Shown: positions 9,870 through 17,976 of the stretch, piece by piece | Layout of the letters: the number at the start of each line of letters is the position of its first letter | Numbering within the stretch: position 1 is the stretch's first letter | Source: Tubiluchus corallicola | Taxonomy: Eukaryota; Priapulida; Priapulimorpha; Priapulimorphida; Tubiluchidae | Assembly: GCA_030141605.1 (NCBI GenBank) | Contig: JAQGDQ010000092.1 | Coordinates: 42,501-75,000, forward strand | Reading direction: 5' to 3' | Length of the DNA stretch: 32,500 bases | The notes under the pieces: generated by a model | The model's database searches: none | What the model was told of the DNA's origin: nothing | Seen by the model: only the letters and a program-made list of their open reading frames with translations | Position numbers and translations under genes: made by a program

Positions 9870-11220
9870 ATTCCTTTTTAAATGTTGGAGAATCGAAATT
9901 GCAATGGTCAAAGTTAGTTCCTCAGTTTTTGCTTGCGCAAGTTATGTAAACTTTTCATGCCTTAAATTTTAGTTGCAAGTCTGTTCCATTGGAACCGTTG
10001 TATCCATTTTCCTTTTTGTATGTTGTACAAGTGTGTTATAATAAAGTGATTGTATTTTTTGGGTAAAACATATACGAATAAATGGTAAATAAGTAATCAA
10101 TTTTATCAGATAGTACGGTAATATACTGCTTAACCAAAATTGTAATTACTTGCTTAATTACCTCGTGATTAGGACACGTGCTTCTGGCAGAACAATCACA
10201 GATTATCTAAAAATAAACAAATTGTTCGTTAGAACTTTATAATGTTATGTTTAAAAGTCTAATGATAAAAGTTGTGTCAAAGTGCTCAAAAATAAAAGCT
10301 CGCACAATGTGACATAAATAAAATGGGTTTCACTAAGTTGCTGTAGTTAGAAAAACTTGCAATAGTTTTCTTCCAACGTCTCACAACAAATTCTATGATA
10401 AAAAATACACGACATTTGTCTTATCTCTTCTTTTTTTATTGTGAGATTTTTTTATTAATTGTAGGATTGTCCACTCTTGCCTCTAAGAATTGTCTCCGCG
10501 TTACCATGAAGTTAATTCTTCGTTCGCTGTAATATAATAAAGCGGTCGCAGTTTCTCAGTATCATCATATTAAATATGCTTCTAAATATTCTTCTTGTAA
10601 ACTCGCAAAATTAGAACCATTTGAGAAAATGAGCGAATTAATAAAAACAGCGTAATTATTTTTATTTTTTAGTTTAATATCGGTTTACCGTTCTATCAAC
10701 GTTGTTGCATGGTTGTGCGTTAACATGATGAAATAATATTTCATCATTTACATTAATGAACAAATTTATATCAAGCATCACGGTGTTCCAATATTTTTTT
10801 TAAAATTGTCGATATTATATGTTTGTACACATTTATACGCGTTTATTTACATTTATTTAAATATACGACAGTAGTGGAGATAATAACGTTCATTAGCCAT
10901 ATGAAAAGGAACAATGTTTTAGACTCGCTTACATGCTGGCAATATAGTAGGAATTCCTTGTTAGACGCAACTGGTTGTACCCAGCATGGTTTCTAACTTT
11001 CTTAGTACCTAGTGGTCAAATGCCTTTGGATGCTTTATTAGGCTTACAACACAGTCGCAGCAATTAGTTTGGGTGTCTAGCAAGGTTCTGATTGGCTAGC
11101 TAGGAACAGTAATAAGCGTCGGATGACGCTGATAGCCATGCACCCTAGATTAAAGAGGCCTAGTTCTTGGAACATGCAACAATAGGTAATTGTTACAATA
11201 ATAGCTTTGTGTGATTTATA
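9870..11220. other. Gene-free AT-rich stretch upstream of the GT49 gene
   Basis: No coding frame is supported. A 10-bp inverted repeat (ATGATGAAAT, 3-nt loop) lies at 10725-10747. The region before about 11220 is distal upstream sequence of the glycosyltransferase gene. Confidence 0.4.
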
Positions 11221-11225
11221 CCTGA

Positions 11226-11412
11226 CCAATATACTATATATACTTCAATATACTATTCAACTGTCGCAGTTTTTCTTTTTATTGCCAGGAGTTTACTAGA
11301 ATTTGTGTAATTTGTTACTCTGTATTCGTGTATTTGTGAAACTTATAACATTACTAATTTACTACAAACACAATATAAAGACTCGTTTTTTCAACGCTCG
11401 ATTTTGAAGAAT
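11226..11412 (+). promoter_or_regulatory. Putative core promoter and 5' UTR of the GT49 gene
   Basis: A CCAAT box at 11226-11230 and a TATATATA run at 11235-11242 precede the first coding ATG (11413) by about 170 bp. A start site near 11265-11275 would leave a 5' UTR of roughly 140 nt. This is inferred from position and motif only. In AT-rich DNA such TATA runs are frequent, so confidence is low. Confidence 0.3.
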
Positions 11413-13230
11413 ATGAATGGAAAGTTAGTACAGCAAACATGCGTATGTGTTACTGCATTGATACTTGTACAGATACTTTTATTGGTAACTTTAAATATTA
11501 CACGTCGGCAATGCCTTAGCACAGTTACCCTAGGATCTAAGGCACCCACTAATGATATGATTGGCTATGACAAGTGCATCCCAATAACGCATGACAATGT
11601 TGTAGACACAGAGTTTTACCACGATGTATTTAATAAAACTTTCAGATATCGAAAATTTCTCGGTTATTATCAAGCTACTAAGCCGTCTTCGTCTAGCGAC
11701 TCTCTAACAATTGCAACTCAGAGCAGCTGGCAATATTTACATCATTTGCAAAGCCTTGTAAAAAGACACAATGGATTTATATCGTTAGCTATTTACACGC
11801 CTTCAGATAACTACGATTTGGTTTCGGATTACATTCAGCTGTTGAGGAAGTGCTATTCTAAATTTGCTGAATCTGTGACGATATCATTATTTTTTCCTCT
11901 AAGTGCCCCTCCCTGCACACTAGTTAATAGGGACACTAGAAAGTGGAAGTGCGCTGATCTGCCTTTTGCCCTAGAGGGTGGGCCTGATTTATCACTTTAT
12001 GGTTGGTATCCTTTTAACGTAGGCAGAAACACTGCACGTCTTGCTGTTAAAACAAAATATGTTTTCTACGTTGATATTGAACAGCAGCCATCTCTAAACC
12101 TTATGGAAATGTTTATCACGATGATGGAAGAAAAGTCAAGTGGCAGGCAACTGACGAGAAAGAAACAGGAGAAGGCAGTGTACGTTGTTCCACATTTTGA
12201 AGTTGACGAATCTGCAAAAATGCCTTACTACAGATCAGAATTACTTGTTTTGCTGGAAAACAACTTGGCAAATTCTTTTCACAAAGTAAGTCAGTAATAG
12301 ATTTCGATATTTCATAACGTTTTCTATTTTCATCATTAATAAGAATCCTCTGTGTTAGGTTTAAGTACAAAAAATGTGGAAATAATAATGATCCTATCGT
12401 TCAATAAAAACAAAACTGTAGCAATGAAAAAACGTGTAACTAACACGTAAAAAACAAAGACAGACAAACAAATAAACAGACTGACAAACCGAATGTCATT
12501 TACAGAGCCTGAAAGCGAGAAAACCAAATCCGATCTCGAGAAAAGGGAGCTCATTGCTTCACTTCAGATATACAATGTTGATAATGAACCATGTCTGATT
12601 TCACCAAAAACATGTTGAAGAATGCTGGATCACAATTTGCATTGAACCAACTTTTCTTTTGAATATTTTTGGGGGTTAGAATCAATGTGACCAAGTTTTT
12701 CATTTTTTTTTGTATTTATGTAGTTGTTTATGTATTTGTATGAAAATTGTGCGAATTTCTAAAGATATGAACTTAACTACTCGAAACGAAGTAGACCAGT
12801 CTGTATAGTTCGTGCAGTTCAAAATTGTGTGAGTTTCAATTAGTAACAAAATCATGAGTTTTTAGAGAACTCAGAAGTCAGAACTACAGCAGTTTGATCC
12901 AATACGATTTTTGTCGTACTTCTGTTGTAAGTAACAGCATTTAACATACAATTAAAAAAACAAAATCAAAATGTCTAATATCCGCATATAAGATAACTAC
13001 AACAGCTACTTGAACTTATTTATTTTTGTTTCAGTATATCTGTTCTCATTGTCATCGAATCCCACACCTCGATCTGTGGAGAAAGTTGAACGTTTCTACA
13101 AAAAAAGTAAATGAGTTCTTCGTTTCCAAATGGATTCCTCCACTATGGGAGCCATTTTATATAGGTCAGCACACATTTTTTATCTCCGTCTCTGGCTGTT
13201 TTTATCTTTTTCTCTCTCCCCCCTCTCTCT

Positions 13231-13286
<56 letters not shown>

Positions 13287-13834
13287 CCAGTGTTTGTGTC
13301 TTTTCCACTCCTGCAGTTTCTCTTTCATTTCATTTCGTTTTTCCCAAGCACTGTTCTTGCTCCATCGCAATGCTTTAGATCTAGTTCTGCTAAAGTTCTC
13401 TCAAGTGGCTTCTACAGCGTCCTACGATCGTTTTCTATTTCTGTGCAGGTGACAACAGCGAACCAATGCACGATGAACGATTTCTAGGATATGGCAAGGA
13501 CAGGGAACAACACGTACTGGAAATGTGTTTTCAAGACTACGAGTTTCACATACTGGACGATGCGTTTCTCGTTCACCACGGTATCACACGAAATCAAACT
13601 GCGCATTCTCTTCTACACACCCGAACAGGTACGGTGAACAGAAACGTTTACAAGGTATTTAGGGAAGAACTGCTACGTCTTTATTTTCTCAGTGAGAAGA
13701 AGAAAAAGCGCTGCATGAGCGAGAAACAATTGCCGGTAGAAGGCTACCTTGCAGTGAAATATCGACATCTGAAGATAAACAGTACTACCGATATGAATCT
13801 GATTCAACAAGACAAATTAACACGCAAATTTTAA
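11413..13834 (+). CDS. GT49-family glycosyltransferase, B4GAT1-like, three exons
   Basis: The coding sequence joins 11413-12285, 13035-13164 and 13449-13834, giving 462 residues. Both introns are GT-AG (phase 0, then phase 1). I chose ATG 11413 because the frame upstream offers only a TTG. Residues 9-27 form one hydrophobic signal-anchor, so the enzyme should be a type II Golgi/ER membrane protein with a luminal catalytic domain. Family landmarks are YPFNVGRNTAR (199-209), YVFYVDIEQQPS (216-227), WEPFYI (329-334), DERFLGYGKDR (343-353) and DYEFHILDDAFLVHHG (364-379). GT49 enzymes (B4GAT1, the second domain of LARGE) transfer glucuronic acid onto glycans such as that of alpha-dystroglycan. A single domain behind a short stem fits the B4GAT1 type; human B4GAT1 is about 415 residues. 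The oddity is Asp221-Ile-Glu223 where Asp-x-Asp is expected, so activity or donor use may differ. The family call is very secure; the substrate is unknown. Confidence 0.93.
12286..13034 (+). other. Intron 1 of the GT49 gene
   Basis: The donor is AAA|GTAAGT at 12286 and the acceptor is TTTTTGTTTCAG ending at 13034. The intron is phase 0 and about 750 bp. Reading through it hits a stop at 12295-12297. Minus-strand frames inside it have no recognisable content. Confidence 0.9.
13035..13164 (+). CDS. Exon 2 of the GT49 gene
   Basis: This 130-bp exon encodes residues 292-334 and the first base of Gly335. It includes a CSHCH cluster (294-298) and ends at WEPFYI, the conserved segment before the acceptor-side loop of GT49 domains. 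It is bounded by TTTCAG on the left and G|GTCAGC on the right. Confidence 0.9.
13165..13448 (+). other. Intron 2 of the GT49 gene, with a long (TC)n tract
   Basis: A 284-bp phase 1 intron with donor GTCAGC and acceptor TTTCTGTGCAG ending at 13448. A (TC)n/(T)n pyrimidine tract fills about 13204-13288 and is followed by TTTTCCAG (ending 13290) and CCTGCAG (ending 13316), which look like decoy acceptors. Only the 13448 acceptor restores the conserved reading frame. Confidence 0.85.
13209..13284. repeat. (TC)n microsatellite
   Basis: A nearly pure TC dinucleotide array inside intron 2 of the GT49 gene. The Ser/Leu-rich plus frames and Arg/Glu-rich minus frame across it are repeat by-products. 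Confidence 0.95.
13449..13834 (+). CDS. Exon 3 (last) of the GT49 gene
   Basis: This exon encodes the end of Gly335 through residue 462 and stops with TAA at 13832-13834. It holds the conserved C-terminal core DERFLGYGKDR...DYEFHILDDAFLVHHG, followed by a less conserved basic tail (EKKKKRC) that is longer than I would expect after this core. Confidence 0.92.
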
Positions 13835-14345
13835 ATTTTATTGCGTTTGCGACCTCTGGGGCAAACATCACAGTGACAGGAGCAAAAGTGTGAAAAGCAG
13901 GGAAAATGACATTGTCACTAAGTTTCTGATACGATATCGGATATATCCTCACATGTGAGGCTAGCTATTGTCATCTAAAAGTCATTAGGTTTTAAAGCAG
14001 TCTAGTTCGTGATTGGCAAATTTTGTTACTAACATTACATACGAAAGTATCAGGTAGAGTGGGTTACTTGTAGTCATTTATTGATTGAAATTTTTTTCTC
14101 TGTCGTTTCTATTTCTGGTCAGATATGTGAGTTCCTTCAATCACTTTTAAGCTGCCCGAACTATTGACGCCAGTTTTTCCTATCAAGAAACAATTCTTGC
14201 ATTTGCATCAACGTTTAACTCTGTCAAGAAGGGTGGCAAAACAAGGTAACTTCTGTGGGGCAACTGCAACTTAATTATCCAAAGGAGGACAAACTTACAC
14301 AGAAAGACAGAAGTTACTTCCATTGCTCATGGATCTTTTCCATTG

Positions 14346-14351
14346 ATTAAA
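14346..14351 (+). terminator. Possible poly(A) signal (ATTAAA) of the GT49 gene
   Basis: ATTAAA lies about 510 nt past the stop codon. A canonical AATAAA at 14891-14896, followed by a GT-rich stretch, is an alternative but would place the 67-bp palindrome within the 3' UTR. Neither site is proven. Confidence 0.25.
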
Positions 14352-14393
14352 TATCATTTTTGGATATTTAAGTTGTCAGTTTACTGGTCTTAG

Positions 14394-14460
14394 CCAGCAA
14401 TGCATTTTTGGCCATGGGACATTAGAGTCTAATGTCCCATGGCCAAAAATGCATTGCTGG
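14394..14460. repeat. 67-bp perfect palindrome, 33-bp arms with 1-nt centre
   Basis: Positions 14394-14426 are the exact reverse complement of 14428-14460, with only G14427 between them. No mismatches are present. Arms this long and exact are unstable over time, so the structure is recent, is maintained, or is an assembly artefact. It lies about 560 bp past the stop of the GT49 gene. Confidence 0.95.
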
Positions 14461-14679
14461 ACCTTTTCGTATCAGATGGCCAAACAATTTGGACCTTTTC
14501 CACTGACAAAATCGTCTAGGTTCTCTAACTATTAAAGCTAAAATTTGAGTAGCAGCAGATCGGAAGTCTCAATAGATTTATCTACAGATTTCGGTTAAAT
14601 TCTAAAGTTCTAGATTCTAAAGGTCGTTTTGAGTTTTTTATTTAGATAATGTTAACTTAAAAAGGTTTACCTGAATGAT

Positions 14680-14760
14680 TGATGGTGAAGCGTGATGATG
14701 GTGATGATGATTATGACCGTTGTGCTAATGATGATATTGATGATTATGATTATGATAAGT
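14680..14760. repeat. GAT/TGATTA-rich microsatellite
   Basis: Imperfect GATGAT and GATTAT repeats. The short Asp/Tyr-rich frame that starts here comes from the repeat. Confidence 0.75.
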
Positions 14761-14910
14761 CTTTATTTATGCATTCAGAAATATATACACCCCGGCTGAC
14801 TCTAGTTGCAGACAAAAATGATAATTATGATGACTCCTTAGTAATAATAACACACATAGGCCTTTTTAAAATCAGTTGATAATGTTTATGAATAAAAGCT
14901 TTCGTGGTTG

Positions 14911-14924
14911 CCAGCAGATGGCGC
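14911..14924 (+). promoter_or_regulatory. CTCF-like binding motif
   Basis: CCAGCAGATGGCGC fits every position of the CTCF core pattern CCASYAGRKGGCRS. It stands in the interval between the two convergent genes. CTCF is found in bilaterian animals. One short motif in 32 kb can occur by chance, so binding is only a possibility. Confidence 0.35.
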
Positions 14925-15470
14925 AAGCACACAGTGCTCGTAGTGTTCGAATTTCGAGGTCGCTAGCGGCTCAAATCTCCCCACACTCTGAAGACCAGTA
15001 CTGATTGATCTATTTAGTTTAGTTAATGGCTGCGCATCAATGGACACCATCACTATTTGCTATTTCTTCGGCCGTGGCTTGTTTGTCTGCAACTTGTTTG
15101 TTTGTATATAAATTTTGTATTTTTGTTTGCGTATAAATATTGTACAAAAACGGCCGCGTCTGGTCCCGTTTTTATGATTTATCGGTTGGTATTGTACATT
15201 ATCCGTTTCTGCTTAATAAAATTTACTTGGTTATGCTTGCTTGAAAATAATATTAGAATTACATTTGAATATTTGAATAAATAAAGTCGTTGAATAAACC
15301 GATCGAAATGTGACCAACTTGATCTAATATTTTTTAAAAATATAACGGCAAATCACTGCACACAACATTCAGTCTACTAGTTGTACACTTCTTTCCAACA
15401 CACAATAGCCTACAAGTTTCCTCGGGTTCCAAACATAACTCATTACAAAGGGCAATTTCCTATGATGAGA

Positions 15471-15498
15471 TCAAAGAGGTTCTTTTAGCCTCTTTGGA
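15471..15498. repeat. Short hairpin, 8-bp arms
   Basis: CAAAGAGG and CCTCTTTG flank a 10-nt loop, a perfect short inverted repeat. No U-tract or known RNA family is evident. Confidence 0.4.
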
Positions 15499-15599
15499 TG
15501 AGACGTAGGACCGCAGGAAGTAGAGAAGTATCGTGTCTTTACATCCTTCCTCATCGGAAATAATAGCCGGATCCAAGGCAACTTTTCTATTGCTTACCC

Positions 15600-16260
15600 A
15601 TTCAATTCTATTCAATTAGTCTTTATTCCAGAAAAAGATACCGTGTATGAATAAAAAATCGTACTCAGAAAATGCACGACCAATAGGAAAATAAATCACG
15701 TACAACACGTATATAAATCACAGCTTTTAATTATACATAGTAACAGTTATACTAATGCTTTACACAGATTTCCTAAGCAATCCTTTGAAATGCGGTCAAT
15801 CATTTTTATACTATTCTGGATAAAAAAATTTTTCCTAGACCTGGATAATACTCGGTTTTAAATTCATAAATATTGTATAATCTATTATTAAGTACACAAA
15901 TTGCTTTCAGCAACAATTTTAGTTTTGTGTTTTTACCTAATATTTTGATATAATTGCAGAAGTAGACACTTAAAAGCTCTGCTGAAAAAGTCTTATGTCT
16001 TTCAATTTAGTTACTGTATGACTACATATACCTGTGCACTATGCAATAATTGCTGAAACTTTACCATCGTGATCTTAGTATTATTTAAAGCATTATCAAT
16101 TTCATATAATATTAAATGGCGCAACTGTAAATCTTTGTTGTAAACGTAATAACAGTTACAATCATAATTGTAACTTGTTCTCAACGAGATACATGTAAGC
16201 CTACTTTGAATATCTCTATGCTCTTTCTTTATTTTTAAAAGGTTTTATACGCCTACGTTT
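15600..16260 (-). mobile_element. Probable LINE-like 3' end with decayed coding sequence
   Basis: On the minus strand, a frame without stops runs from about 16238 to 16012 and contains a segment reading RHLILYEIDNALNN and then KITMVKFQQLLHS. Coding-like sequence continues in other registers (for example AELLSVYFCNYIKILG and LKLLLKAICVLNN) down to about 15815. Next come AATAAAGACTAATTGAAT and an AATTGAAT repeat near 15600-15625, the kind of tail seen at CR1/L2-type LINE 3' ends. I do not recognise the protein part, so the element type is inferred from the tail. A decayed host exon or other transposon protein is possible. Confidence 0.4.
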
Positions 16261-16261
16261 T

Positions 16262-17600
16262 GAAAATTCGTCAGTTATATAATTTTGTTTATCAGTTTAT
16301 TAAGTATATATAAGAGCTAGTAGCATGTGGTGAAAGAACAATATTCAAGAAAAACGTGTTGCCGTTAGCAATTTGAAGAACACGTGCTCTGTTAAAGATT
16401 CATGAATCCTTCTTTGCTTGTCACTTAGCGTTGAAAGCATGAACGTTGGCAGATATTTGCAAATAGCTATTTAGGCGTTTTACGCCTCTATGAACGCACA
16501 TGGAATGATTCACATGCAAATAAAATAAGAAATAAACAATGAGCAGCAAAACACAGACATGACTTCACAAGTTTTCGCAAAATTCAACGCTTTCATAAAT
16601 TTTCCATCAACGACGTGATGAACTTAGTCGACGAGGCCAAATCACATTTGCCATGAGGGTTGTGATTGTTTGCGTGTCTAGCTTATTGGTTTATTTTCAT
16701 AGAACATCGTGACAGCTAACAATTCCTTCTTCTTTGGCATTTACTAAAACTGAAAATATTTTTGGCAGTTTTTGTGTTTGTCTTTTGCAGTAACAATCAC
16801 AACAATTCGGCAGACGTTGAGTTAATGTTTGGGCGCGTATATAAACATATTTTCTTGTAGAATGTTAAAAACATTTTCTATGCAGTAATAATGCCATTGC
16901 TGCAAAAACAGAGCTAGCTAGAATGATTTTACCACACTCGTAAAAATAACAATAATGTGCATTGTTAAAAATAATAAATAACCAGGGCCAGTTCTATGTA
17001 GTTTGACAACCTTGGCAAAAATATTTAAGCATCCTTTCTCAACACTATCCACTACGCCCACTCCAAAAGGAATTTTTATTGTAAATAATAGTCTAATGGT
17101 GATGGTATCTGTGTATTACATGTATTATTGTACACTAATTATAAGTCAATTACTTATGACAAGATTGTCTGAGGTCTTCAGCAGCATTCTGCAAATTCTA
17201 CTGCACACTCCATGTGCAACATACACCTAGCTAAATTTTCTCTCAACCTTTTTATCTGAAAATTTTTAAAATCCTAACTCCTCTTTTCACGTACTTCCAT
17301 TGTCCAGTTTCATCATTTTCACAACCATAACTCTAGTCCAGTTGCAAATACTTCATTAGCGAGTGTTTTTGTTGTCCGATATCCGCCAGCTTTCTTACCG
17401 TCCGTTTACTGTTGTACGCTCATGAATGCTTCAATTTTCTAAAGTTTATTCTGTCATCATAAACTAACTCAAAATTTATGCTTTGTAAAACATGATTAAA
17501 TTATAAACGTCTTCTATTAAACTCTTCTTTTTCTTCATTTTCAATACTGTATTATAAGCCATGAAACTCAGTTTCTATCATCGAAATAAATAAATAAATA
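16262..17600. other. Gene-free AT-rich stretch, 3' side of TMEM151
   Basis: Short frames only. A TTTATT at 17445-17450 (AATAAA on the minus strand) could be the poly(A) signal for the TMEM151 gene, about 530 nt past its stop. No other feature is supported. Confidence 0.35.
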
Positions 17601-17604
17601 TACG

Positions 17605-17654
17605 CTTGTAATACGCTGCTATGTGCATATATGCACATAGCAGCGTATTACAAG
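17605..17654. repeat. 50-bp perfect palindrome without spacer
   Basis: The 25 bases at 17605-17629 are the exact reverse complement of 17630-17654. There is no loop base. The centre is the alternating purine-pyrimidine run TGCATATATGCA. It is next to an (AAAT)n run at 17586-17600. Confidence 0.95.
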
Positions 17655-17976
17655 TGAAAGCAAATAATTGATAATGACATTATCTAACCAACCTAATACA
17701 GCATACAAATATTACAAACCTGCACAGACATATATTTCATTGATGAAGATTGGCACAATAAATATTATTAAAATCCAAAATTGCTTCGACACTGCCTATT
17801 TTTTGTTAATTTTAAGTTGCCCAAATGTAAATAACTGGATGAGTATAGCAGAAGAAGTGTAGTCTTGTTTACAAATTGCAGAAATTTATGTACAGACTAG
17901 TTTAGATTAACTTAACAAAACTAATTTTAAATTACAAAATCTGTAAAATTCACGTATTAAATACATCATCGTATCA

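Noticed and set aside
13026-13487. 153-codon plus frame running through exon 2 and intron 2 of the GT49 gene
   Set aside because: It reads the (TC)n intron as Ser/Leu repeats; the conserved GT49 sequence needs the intron 13165-13448 removed.
16470-16490. AGGCG/CGCCT hairpin with T-rich loop, considered as a histone-type 3' stem-loop
   Set aside because: Stem and loop sequence do not match the histone stem-loop consensus and no histone gene is nearby.
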